Shown here: piece after piece, positions 1 through 7,145 of the stretch | Layout of the letters: each line of letters begins with the position of its first letter | Numbering within the stretch: position 1 is the stretch's first letter | NCBI GenBank assembly: GCA_005879205.1 | Contig: VBLD01000090.1 | Location: forward strand, 10,315-18,491 | Source: Deltaproteobacteria bacterium | Lineage (GTDB): Bacteria; Desulfobacterota; Binatia; DP-6 | DNA length: 8,177 nucleotides | Direction: 5' to 3' | Notes under the pieces: generated by a model | The model's input: only the letters and a program-made list of their open reading frames with translations | What the model was told of the DNA's origin: nothing | The model's database searches: none | Position numbers and translations under genes: made by a program

Positions 1-1
1 G

Positions 2-730
2 AGCATCGTGGTCACGACGGTGAGCGTCGGAATCTACATGAGCCTCATCCTCGTCGCCTGGCACGGGGAAACCAACGTCTTCATCGTCCGGCCCGTGTAC
101 CTGGCGGTCGTGGGATATCTGACGGCCTACCTGGCGCAGCAGCGCCTCAACCTGGAGACGCAGGTCCACCAGCTCGAAAGCGCCAAGGAGCGAAACCGGA
201 TCGCTCGCGCCCTGCACGACGGTTGTGTGCAGACGCTCGGCGGTATCAACCTGACGTTGGAGACCTCTCAGCGGCTCATCGGTGCCGGCCGTGCAGAGGA
301 GGCCGTCGCCAACCTCGCGCAGCTTCAGTCCAGCATCAACCGCGAGCACGACGAGCTGCGCCTGTACGTCCGCGAGCTTGCCGAAGTCGAGCCCGGTCAG
401 CCCGCGCGCGAGTACAGCGCCGACACCCGATTCGTCGTGAGCGCGGACTTCGCCGGTTCCGCCGTGCTCGTGGACCAGGTGTTCCAGCTCGTGCGCGAGG
501 CGGTCACGAACATCAGGCGCCACGCCCGGGCACAGACTGCCGTCGTCTCCGTCGCCGAGGCCGAGTCGCAGGTCCTCATCACCGTCGACGACGACGGGGT
601 CGGATTCTCGGACCCGAAACGGGTGCCCTGGTCGATCGCTTCGCGGGTTGCGGATGCCGGCGGGACGTTTAACGTCACCGGTGACGACTCGACCGGCGCC
701 CATCTGAAGGTCGCCATCCCTCAGGCTTGA
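2..730 (+). CDS. Sensor histidine kinase, NarL/DesK type (HisKA_3), 5' end outside window
   Basis: Membrane-linked sensor kinase that would autophosphorylate on histidine and pass the phosphate to the regulator encoded just downstream. The frame is open to the left edge, so the start probably lies outside; a GTG at position 8 is only the first possible start, and residues are counted from it. Residues about 4-18 and 25-43 are hydrophobic and look like membrane segments, followed by a charged linker. The HisKA_3 dimerisation helix is at 61-85, with H70 followed by D71 as the likely phosphoacceptor pair. The ATPase domain shows an N box at 162-173 (REAVTNIRRHA, N168) and a G1 box DDGVGF at 195-200. 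The stretch after it, where this family usually has a GLxxMxER-like lid, reads PWSIASRVADAGG, so the lid is degenerate. The stimulus cannot be read from this part. Family assignment is firm; function is inferred. Confidence 0.9.
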   Translation, partial: SIVVTTVSVGIYMSLILVAWHGETNVFIVRPVYLAVVGYLTAYLAQQRLNLETQVHQLESAKERNRIARALHDGCVQTLGGINLTLETSQRLIGAGRAEEAVANLAQLQSSINREHDELRLYVRELAEVEPGQPAREYSADTRFVVSADFAGSAVLVDQVFQLVREAVTNIRRHARAQTAVVSVAEAESQVLITVDDDGVGFSDPKRVPWSIASRVADAGGTFNVTGDDSTGAHLKVAIPQA

Positions 731-732
731 TC

Positions 733-1374
733 ATGGCCCCATCGAAACCCCTTCGCGTCGCGATCGCTGACGACCACGCCTTGTTTCGCCAGGGCCTCCG
801 CTCCCTGCTCGGGATGACGAACGACGTGTCGGTGGTGGCGGAGACGGACCGCGCCGAGGGAATCCTGTCGATGGTATCCGCAACACCATGCGACATCCTG
901 CTGCTAGACCTCCAGATGGAGCGCAGCTCCCTCATCGACATCGCCGATGTGAGTCCCCAGACCAACGTCATCGTCGTCACGGCGAGCGAGGGGATCGAGA
1001 ACGCCCTGGCCGCCATTCGTGCCGGGGCGAAGGGGATCGTCTTCAAGCGATTCGCCGTCGAGACGTTGATGGATGCCATCCATTCGGTTTCGGGCGGCCA
1101 GGTGTTCATGCCTGCGGCGCTCCAGACGCGCCTGGTCGGCGAGCTGCGCGAGCCGTCGCACGAGCCGTTCACCCCACGCGAGCGCGAGATCGTGCGTCAC
1201 GTGGCGGCAGGGCTGCGGAACTCCGAGATCGCGGCGAAGCTGTTCATCAGCGAGGACACGGTCAAGACGCACCTGGGCAATATCTTCAAGAAGGTGGGCG
1301 TGCGTGACCGCGTTCAGCTCACACGCTACGCGCTTCGCCTGGGCATGGTCGGAGTTCACGACCCCTCCCTGTAG
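733..1374 (+). CDS. Two-component response regulator, NarL/FixJ family
   Basis: DNA-binding response regulator, 213 residues, a normal length for the family. The receiver domain (about 7-120) has the acidic pair D13/D14, the phosphorylation site D59 in LLLDL, T83 and the conserved lysine K105. The C-terminal LuxR-type helix-turn-helix runs from about 146 to 205 (FTPREREIV, then SEIAAKLFISEDTVKTHL), which should bind promoter DNA. The ATG lies 2 nt after the kinase stop codon, so the two are co-transcribed and form a cognate pair. A TTG at 727 in the same frame overlaps the kinase stop and would add two residues; ATG is preferred because it is the stronger start and the receiver fold begins about six residues later. 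No strong ribosome binding site is visible, which suits translational coupling. Target genes are unknown; there is no sign that it controls the neighbouring leu operon. Confidence 0.93.
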   Translation: MAPSKPLRVAIADDHALFRQGLRSLLGMTNDVSVVAETDRAEGILSMVSATPCDILLLDLQMERSSLIDIADVSPQTNVIVVTASEGIENALAAIRAGAKGIVFKRFAVETLMDAIHSVSGGQVFMPAALQTRLVGELREPSHEPFTPREREIVRHVAAGLRNSEIAAKLFISEDTVKTHLGNIFKKVGVRDRVQLTRYALRLGMVGVHDPSL

Positions 1375-1393
1375 ACTCACCCCCTCCCCCACA

Positions 1394-1414
1394 AGAGGGA
1401 TACGGAATCCCTCT
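1394..1414 (+). terminator. Inverted repeat after the response regulator, possible terminator
   Basis: Perfect 8-bp arms AGAGGGAT (1394-1401) and ATCCCTCT (1407-1414) enclose a 5-nt loop, 20 bases after the regulator stop. No T tract follows, so it is a weak candidate for an intrinsic terminator or an mRNA-stabilising 3' hairpin for the two-component transcript. Confidence 0.45.
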
Positions 1415-1423
1415 GCCCGTCGA

Positions 1424-1460
1424 TTGGTGGCGTCCATGCCGGCGCGTAGTATGGCGCCGG
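1424..1460 (+). promoter_or_regulatory. Predicted sigma-70 promoter for the 84-residue gene, leaderless layout
   Basis: A -35 element TTGGTG (1424-1429) and a -10 element TAGTAT (1447-1452) are separated by exactly 17 bases. The predicted transcription start (about 1459-1461) falls on or just before the ATG at 1461, and no Shine-Dalgarno sequence precedes that ATG. Together these suggest a leaderless mRNA. Prediction from sequence only. Confidence 0.5.
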
Positions 1461-1715
1461 ATGATCGACATCTTCGTCAGGATCAACGGCCGCGAGGTGC
1501 GTCCTTCGGACATGAGAACCGATCTCGAGCGGGCGCTCATGGACAACACGATCAGGGTCATGCGGGACGCGGCTCGCTATCAGTGCCCGGCGCATCTGCG
1601 AACCGCGCTCAGGATCACCGCGAACGGCCTGTCCCTCGCGCAGCTCGTCTTTTCGGTCGACGGGTGCTGCCGGATCCTCGAGGGCGTCCTCGAAGAGACC
1701 CTAGAACAGTTATAG
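1461..1715 (+). CDS. Unrecognised small protein, 84 residues
   Basis: I do not recognise this family. It is probably a real gene: third codon positions are strongly G/C biased like the neighbours, the protein composition is balanced rather than arginine/alanine-dominated, and a promoter-like sequence sits directly upstream. The product is small and soluble, with no signal peptide or membrane segment. The N-terminus (MIDIFVRINGREV) has the alternating pattern of a beta hairpin. Residues 18-40 look helical and amphipathic, and there are cysteines at 42, 69 and 70. The C-terminus is an acidic helix (EGVLEETLEQL). Three cysteines are too few to claim a metal site. It lies alone between the two-component pair and the convergent leu operon, whose stop codon is only 7 bases away. 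Alternatives are a regulatory partner protein or a non-functional ORF; no function can be assigned. Confidence 0.65.
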   Translation: MIDIFVRINGREVRPSDMRTDLERALMDNTIRVMRDAARYQCPAHLRTALRITANGLSLAQLVFSVDGCCRILEGVLEETLEQL

Positions 1716-1726
1716 ACCAGTTCTAG
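1701..1726. repeat. Inverted repeat between convergent stop codons
   Basis: Arms CTAGAAC (1701-1707) and GTTCTAG (1720-1726) flank a 12-base loop. The loop contains the TAG stop of the 84-residue gene, and the right arm contains the TAG stop of leuB on the other strand. Its place between two convergent genes suggests a bidirectional 3' hairpin, but neither side has a T tract, so a terminator role is uncertain. Confidence 0.4.
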
Positions 1727-2820
1727 CGCGCTCCGAGGCGCTCGCGGACCAGGCGCCCCATCGCGCGGCACCCGATCGACGCACCTCCCGGGGCGAGGTC
1801 GGCCGTCCGGTGCCCCGCGGCGACGACCTCGCCGACGGCCCGCTCGATGGCGTCCGCCGCCGCGGCGCAGGCGAGCGAGTAACGGCAGAGCATCGCCGCC
1901 AACAGGATCGTGGCGAGCGGGTTCGCCTTGTCCTGGCCGGCGATGTCGGGAGCCGAGCCGTGGATCGGCTCGTAAAGGCCGGGACAGCGTGCTCCCGGAA
2001 CGGGCGGCCCCGCCAGCGAGGCCGAGGGCAGCATGCCCATCGAGCCCGCGAGCATCGCCGCCTCGTCGGTCAGGATGTCGCCGAAGAGGTTCTCGGTGGC
2101 GATCACGTCGAAGTCGCGAGGCCGGCGGATGAGATGCATGGCCATCGCGTCGACCAGCACGTCGTCGTGTTTCACGTCGGGATAGTCACGCGCGACCTCG
2201 TGGGCGATCTCTCGCCAGAGGCGCGACGACGCCAGGATGTTGGCCTTGTCGACGGAGGCGAGCCGCCGGCGCCGCTGCCGGGCGAGCGCGAAGCCGGCGT
2301 GGAGCAGGCGCGCGATCTCCGCCTCGGTGTAGCGGAGCGTATCGACGGCCTCGCGACCGGCGGGCGTCGTCCGTCGCTCGCTCGGCTTGGCGAAGTAGAT
2401 GCCCCCGGTCAGCTCGCGGACGACCACCAGGTCGACGCCGTCGAGGATCTCGGGCCTGAGCGGCGAGGCCGGGACGAGCTCCGGCCAGGCGCGAACGGGC
2501 CGCAGGTTGGCGTAGAGGCCGAGCGCCTGCCGGAGTCCGAGGAGCGCCTGCTCGGGGCGAACCGCCGCCGCCGGGTCGTCCCACTTGGGACCGCCGACGG
2601 CACCGAGCAGGACCGCGTCGGCGCGACGCGCGCGCTCGAGCTCGGCCGGCGGCAACGGCGCGCCGCAGGCATCGATCGCGGCGCCGCCGATCACCCCCCG
2701 GGTGAACGTCAGCTCGAGGTCGTGACGCGGCCCGACCGCCTCCAGGACGGCGACCGCCTCGGCCGTCACCTCGGGGCCGATGCCGTCGCCTGGAAAGACG
2801 GCGATCGTCGCGCGCGTCAC
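1723..2820 (-). CDS. leuB: 3-isopropylmalate dehydrogenase LeuB
   Basis: Cytoplasmic NAD- and divalent-metal-dependent enzyme that oxidatively decarboxylates (2R,3S)-3-isopropylmalate to 2-oxoisocaproate, the third step of leucine synthesis. The 365-residue length is normal. Visible landmarks: N-terminal GDGIGPEV (11-18), GAVGGPKWD (73-81), the substrate arginines R97, R107 and R135, the Y142 motif GGIYF, K192 in VDKAN, the metal aspartates D224, D248 and D252 (LVDAMAMHL, NLFGDILTDE), and the NAD-binding region GSAPDIAGQDKANP (288-301). GGIYF plus the VDAMAMHL form mark it as LeuB rather than isocitrate or tartrate dehydrogenase. It starts with GTG 2 nt after the leuD stop, with only a weak ribosome binding site, so translation is probably coupled to leuD. 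It is the last gene of the operon. A run of arginines at 181-186 occupies a surface position that is often basic in the family. Confidence 0.97.
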   Translation of the reverse strand: MTRATIAVFPGDGIGPEVTAEAVAVLEAVGPRHDLELTFTRGVIGGAAIDACGAPLPPAELERARRADAVLLGAVGGPKWDDPAAAVRPEQALLGLRQALGLYANLRPVRAWPELVPASPLRPEILDGVDLVVVRELTGGIYFAKPSERRTTPAGREAVDTLRYTEAEIARLLHAGFALARQRRRRLASVDKANILASSRLWREIAHEVARDYPDVKHDDVLVDAMAMHLIRRPRDFDVIATENLFGDILTDEAAMLAGSMGMLPSASLAGPPVPGARCPGLYEPIHGSAPDIAGQDKANPLATILLAAMLCRYSLACAAAADAIERAVGEVVAAGHRTADLAPGGASIGCRAMGRLVRERLGAR

Positions 2821-2822
2821 GC

Positions 2823-3422
2823 TCAGTCGTCCGCACCGGCCTGCGGACCGCCGCTGACGGACGCCCCCGCCCCGGTGCCCGCAGCCGAGATCATCCCGGT
2901 CTGGCGCGCGTAGGCGAAGAGCCCGCCCGCGGCGATCACCGGACCCGCGTCGCCGAGGGGTCTCAGCGTGTGCACCGCCCCGGTCGCCACGTTCGTCAGC
3001 GTGTTGGCCTCGAGGTCGAGCACCGCCTCCTCGTTCGTCCGAAAGGCGTCGACGAGACGGGCGGGTGTCTCGCAGGGATAGAGCTCGCCGGTGGCAACGC
3101 AGTTCCGGAAGAAGATGCGCGCGAACGACTCGGCCACCACCGCCTTCGTGCCCGCCGCCCCGAGCGCGATCGGCGCGTGCTCGCGCGACGACCCGCAGCC
3201 GAAATTCTTCCCCGCCACGATGATCGTGAACGGCCCGGTCATCGCCCCCGGCGGCACGAAGGGCGGCTGGTCCGGCGTCCGCGCCAGCCCGGCCAGCGCG
3301 TAGCTGCCGAGCTTCCGGTACTCCTCGGGGATGGTCGGCACCAGGTTCAGGTACTCGGCCGGGATGATCTGGTCGGTGTCGATGTTGTCGCCCAGCACGT
3401 AGACGCGGCCACGGATCGTCAT
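2823..3422 (-). CDS. leuD: 3-isopropylmalate dehydratase small subunit LeuD
   Basis: Small (swivel-domain) subunit of isopropylmalate isomerase, which works with LeuC to convert 2-isopropylmalate to 3-isopropylmalate. It has 199 residues. Motifs: GDNIDTDQI (11-19), the substrate-binding GCGSSREHAP (75-84), ESFARIFFRN (98-107) and the GDAGPVIAAGGLFAYAR stretch (157-173). The compact layout resembles the short, archaeal-like LeuD group of about 165 residues rather than the roughly 200-residue enterobacterial form. The extra length comes from a glycine/alanine/serine-rich tail at about 179-199 that looks disordered. The ATG overlaps the leuC stop as ATGA, and GGGAG (3431-3435 on this strand) lies 8 nt upstream, which fixes the start. 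The frame runs open upstream across leuC, but that stretch is arginine-rich and not part of the protein. Confidence 0.96.
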   Translation of the reverse strand: MTIRGRVYVLGDNIDTDQIIPAEYLNLVPTIPEEYRKLGSYALAGLARTPDQPPFVPPGAMTGPFTIIVAGKNFGCGSSREHAPIALGAAGTKAVVAESFARIFFRNCVATGELYPCETPARLVDAFRTNEEAVLDLEANTLTNVATGAVHTLRPLGDAGPVIAAGGLFAYARQTGMISAAGTGAGASVSGGPQAGADD

Positions 3423-4719
3423 TGGAGGAGCTCCCGCGGGTCGGTGATGCGCCCGGTCACGGCCGAGGCGGCCACGGTGTACGGCGACGCCAGGTAGACC
3501 TGCCCTTCCTTCGAGCCCATACGGCCAGGGAAATTCCGATTCGTCGTCGAGATGCAGACCTCGGGCCCGTTGATCCGGCCGAAGGTGTCCTTCGGCCCGC
3601 CGAGGCAGGCGGCGCACGAGGCCTCGATCGAGACCTGGCAGCCGGCGTCGCGGAAGATGTCGAGCAACGGGCGGCCGTCGATCGTGTGCGTGCGGAGCCC
3701 GGTCGAGACCTCGGTGGTCGACGGCACGAGGAAGGTGTCGACGGCGACGTGGCGGCCGCGGAGCACCTGCGCCGCGTTGACGAAGTCCGTGAGCTTGCCG
3801 CCCGTGCACGAGCCGATGTAGGCGCGCGTCAGGCGCACGTCCTTGAGCTCGCGGGCGAGCGCGCGGTTGTCGGGCGAATGGGGCCTGGCGACGACGGGCT
3901 CGAGACGGCTCGCGTCGTAGCGGCGCTCGAAGGAGAAGCTGGCGCCCGGGTCGTTCGTCACCTCGTCGAAGGACTTCTTCGTGCGCGCCCCGACGTAGGC
4001 GCGCGTCGTCTCGTCGGCGGCGATGATGCCGTTCTTGCCGCCCGCCTCGATCACCATGTTGGCGAGCGTCATCCGCTCCTCCATCGAGAGGCGCATGACG
4101 GCGTCGCCCGCAAACTCCATCGCCCGGTACGTCGCGCCGTCGACGCCGATGTCGCCGATGATCTGGAGGATCAGGTCCTTCGCCAGGATGTAGGAGGGGA
4201 CCTCGCCGTCGAAGACGAAGCGCATCGTCGGCGGCACCTTCAGGAGGAGCTTGCCGGTCCCCATCACGAACGCGGCGTCGGTGTTGCCGATGCCGGTGGC
4301 GAACTCGTTGAAGGCGCCGGCCGTGCAGGTGTGCGAGTCGGTGCCGAAGAGCACCTCGCCGGGGCGGTTGTGGCCCTCCTCGGCGAGCGCGATGTGGCAG
4401 ACGCCTTTGTAGCGCGGCGTGCCGACGTCGTAGAGGTGCGGGAGGCTCTGGTCGGCGGCGAACTCGCGCAGGATGTCGACGTTCCGATGGGCCTTGTCGT
4501 CCTTGGTGAAGATGTAGTGGTCGGGAATGAGGACGACGCGGTCGCGGTCCCAGACACGCGCCTGGGCGCCGAACTCGCGCCGGAAGATGCCGATCGTGCC
4601 CGGCCCGCAGACGTCGTGGGTCATGAGGACGTCGGCGGCCACCCAGACGTTGTCGCCGGGCTCGACGGCGCGCTTCCCGGCGGCGCGCGCCAGGATCTTC
4701 TCGGTCATGGTCATCTCGC

Positions 4720-4723
<4 letters not shown>
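3419..4723 (-). CDS. leuC: 3-isopropylmalate dehydratase large subunit LeuC
   Basis: Large, [4Fe-4S]-carrying subunit of isopropylmalate isomerase (aconitase superfamily); it dehydrates and rehydrates isopropylmalate in the second step of leucine synthesis. The 434 residues match the shorter LeuC2-like group rather than the ~466-residue enterobacterial type. Cluster ligands are C306 (GSCTGG) and C370/C373 (SCAACLGG). Other landmarks are HDVCGP (36-41), GTDSHTCTAGA (127-137) and TNRNFPGRMG (394-403). The ATG at 4723 overlaps the leuA stop as ATGA and has a perfect GGAGG 7 nt upstream, so it is preferred over in-frame ATGs at 4714 and 4708. The open frame continues upstream opposite leuA, but that part has no family similarity. 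Homoaconitase is a related alternative; the leuA/leuD/leuB context argues for LeuC. Confidence 0.97.
3431..3435 (-). promoter_or_regulatory. leuD ribosome binding site
   Basis: GGGAG on the minus strand, 8 nt before the leuD ATG and inside the 3' end of leuC. It supports the start at the ATGA overlap. Confidence 0.6.
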
Positions 4724-6270
<1,547 letters not shown>

Positions 6271-6276
6271 CTTCGT

Positions 6277-6287
6277 CTCCTTTCCTT
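6277..6287 (-). promoter_or_regulatory. leuA ribosome binding site
   Basis: The minus strand reads AAGGAAAGGAG, ending 6 nt before the leuA ATG. It is a strong site and fixes the start at MDRVQIFDTT. Confidence 0.8.
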
Positions 6288-6301
6288 CGACGGACCGCCC
6301 G

Positions 6302-6333
6302 GCTCGTGGCCCGGAAACAAAAAAGCCACGAGC
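6302..6333 (-). repeat. 9-bp inverted repeat spanning the U tract of the leu attenuator
   Basis: In the leu transcript the 3' arm of the terminator contains GCTCGTGGC (6333-6325), and 14 nt later comes its perfect complement GCCACGAGC (6310-6302). The two lie either side of the U6 tract, and this pairing excludes the terminator hairpin. The downstream arm continues as GCCGGGCGGTCC, so it resembles a second, imperfect copy of the terminator 5' arm. It could reshape read-through RNA near the leuA ribosome binding site. Confidence 0.55.
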
Positions 6334-6351
6334 GGAAGGTCCGCCCGTGGC
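6319..6351 (-). terminator. Intrinsic terminator of the leu attenuator
   Basis: On the minus strand GCCACGGGCGG (6351-6341) pairs with CCGCTCGTGGC (6335-6325): 11 base pairs including one G-T wobble, with a 5-nt loop, followed directly by six T (6324-6319). This is a textbook intrinsic terminator. It stands about 50 bases before leuA and after the leader peptide gene, a position that makes sense only if termination is conditional. Confidence 0.85.
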
Positions 6352-6374
6352 ATCTCGCTGAGCTTGGGTTCTCT

Positions 6375-6453
6375 TGTCCCTACGCTCGGGCGAGAGCCGC
6401 GGGCGGGCTGCTAAGCAGCAGGCCCAGGGCCAGTCCGAGCAAGAGTAGGGACA
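6375..6453 (-). promoter_or_regulatory. Leader RNA alternative structures (1:2 hairpin and antiterminator segment)
   Basis: In the transcript, TGTCCCTAC (6453-6445) plus GCTCGG (6440-6435), within leader codons 4-10, are fully complementary to CCGAGCGTAGGGACA (6389-6375) around the leader stop codon. That gives 15 base pairs with one 4-nt bulge. Between them, CCGCCCGCGGC (6406-6396, codons 20-23) pairs at 10 of 11 positions with the terminator 5' arm (6351-6341). The second segment is the candidate antiterminator: a ribosome stalled in the upstream leucine run leaves it free, while one reaching the stop codon covers it. Confidence 0.65.
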
Positions 6454-6463
6454 GCGCGTTCAC
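6380..6463 (-). CDS. leuL: Leucine-rich leader peptide of the leu operon
   Basis: A short gene of 27 codons plus TAG, starting with GTG. Eleven of its 27 residues are leucine (positions 4, 6-9, 11, 13, 15-17 and 24), using five different leucine codons. It lies between a TTGACA promoter and an intrinsic terminator directly upstream of leuA. This is the classical arrangement in which the speed of translation through leucine codons reports charged leucyl-tRNA. The symbol is given by analogy of position and composition; there is no sequence likeness to enterobacterial LeuL. GTG is the first possible start, since an in-frame TAA lies at 6478-6476 on this strand. No Shine-Dalgarno sequence is seen, and the predicted transcription start is only a few bases upstream, so initiation may be leaderless. 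The peptide also resembles a signal peptide (hydrophobic core, ALARA end), but nothing follows it before the stop, so a cis-acting leader is the better reading. Confidence 0.75.
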   Translation of the reverse strand: MNALSLLLLGLALGLLLSSPPAALARA

Positions 6464-6472
6464 TGGTTCAAG

Positions 6473-6501
6473 GCGTTACCCGCGTGGCGCGGGCTTGTCA
6501 A
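6473..6501 (-). promoter_or_regulatory. Predicted leu operon promoter
   Basis: The minus strand has a perfect -35 TTGACA (6501-6496) and, after a 17-base spacer, TAACGC (6478-6473) as a poor -10. The -35 and the position argue for a real promoter; the weak -10 suggests low basal activity or the need for an activator. The start would fall near 6466-6464, just before the leader GTG. Confidence 0.55.
6479..6493. promoter_or_regulatory. Palindrome inside the leu promoter spacer
   Basis: CCCGCG-TGG-CGCGGG, perfect 6-bp arms around a 3-base centre, lies wholly between the -35 and -10 elements. It could be an operator for a dimeric repressor. In such GC-rich DNA chance is also possible. Confidence 0.35.
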
Positions 6502-7131
6502 GCGCAAATCTCACGACGGCACTACACGGCGGGGCTGCCCGGAGTCGACTGCAGTCCGGAGGGTCGTTCGGGGCGGCGGCTGCAACGGGGCCCTTGCCGG
6601 AGCCGATCGCGCACGGGAGGGGGACGGGCCGTTGAGGGGAACCCTCCTGTCGCGCCGGTGGCTCTGATGAGGTGGGCTACCAGTTTCCCGAGCAATGCCC
6701 TGTAGCGGCCCGACGGTGGGTCCCCCCGCCAGTCCCCCGTTTTTCGTACGTCTCGCGCGTCGCGGCGTGGCCGGCACATGTGTCCCGGGCGGCGGCGAGG
6801 ACCGTCGGGGCCGCCACCCATCGGCTCCGGGCTACGTAGGGGTTGTCCTCGACCGGGATCAGCTACTGTTCACACTTCGATGTCTAGCTAGACGATGCCT
6901 GCCTCGGCCAGGCGGGATGCAGGAGCGACCTCCATATCGGCTGCACCGCAGAACGCACGTACAGCGGCAAAGCATACCCGACGAAAATGTTGCATGGCGG
7001 CAGATCGTGCAACGGTACCCGTCGCGCCTTGCCGTGCGGCTGGGGCTTTGCCGTGGCGTGACCTTTGCTCGTCGCGCCGGCGTGTGATGCGGCTGTGGGC
7101 AAGCACGCCCGGTCACAGGTTCGCACTAAGC
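6502..7131. other. Long stretch with no convincing gene
   Basis: About 630 bases between the divergent leu promoter and the ribosome binding site of the cysteine-rich protein gene. Open frames here give arginine/proline-rich translations with no recognisable domains, no sound ribosome binding sites and no consistent codon bias, so I call none. I see no tRNA, rRNA or known riboswitch core. What it does hold: a 10-bp palindrome GACTGCAGTC (6547-6556), a 12-bp palindrome at 6882-6893, and a 6-bp stem GTTGCA/TGCAAC (6989-6994 with 7008-7013). The promoter of the downstream gene must lie here or upstream. TTCACA (6869-6874) with GACGAT (6891-6896) at 16-base spacing is only a weak candidate. Confidence 0.6.
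6882..6893. repeat. Perfect 12-bp palindrome with two CTAG motifs
   Basis: GTCTAGCTAGAC is its own reverse complement and carries CTAG twice, a tetranucleotide usually scarce in bacterial genomes. It overlaps the weak promoter candidate upstream of the cysteine-rich protein gene, so it could be an operator. Confidence 0.35.
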
Positions 7132-7139
7132 AAGGGGGG
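7132..7139 (+). promoter_or_regulatory. Ribosome binding site of the cysteine-rich protein gene
   Basis: AAGGGGGG ends 6 nt before the ATG at 7146. It supports that ATG as the start, ahead of the signal peptide. Confidence 0.6.
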
Positions 7140-7145
7140 TAGCAA

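Noticed and set aside
1810..2913. Plus-strand open frame opposite leuB
   Set aside because: Arginine- and glycine-rich antisense frame with no domain; leuB on the other strand is unambiguous.
3423..3809. Upstream extension of the LeuD frame
   Set aside because: The frame is open but its translation is arginine/proline-rich and overlaps conserved LeuC sequence; the ATGA start with a ribosome binding site matches the family's N-terminus.
6380..6463. Leader peptide read as the signal peptide of a broken secreted protein
   Set aside because: Its composition allows this, but no coding sequence continues after the stop, and the promoter, terminator and alternative RNA pairings fit an attenuator.
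6271..6470. T-box riboswitch upstream of leuA
   Set aside because: Deltaproteobacterial leuA genes can have T-boxes, but I find no GGGTGGNACCGCG-like core or specifier stem. The leucine-rich reading frame explains the terminator better.
6940..7020. Possible c-di-GMP-type riboswitch (a GCAAAGC-like string near 6966)
   Set aside because: Only a short string matches; the tetraloop-receptor segments and paired helices expected for that class are not present.
6695..7087. Plus-strand open frame of 130 codons in the intergenic gap
   Set aside because: Arginine/proline-rich, no domain, no ribosome binding site and no third-position bias like the real genes.
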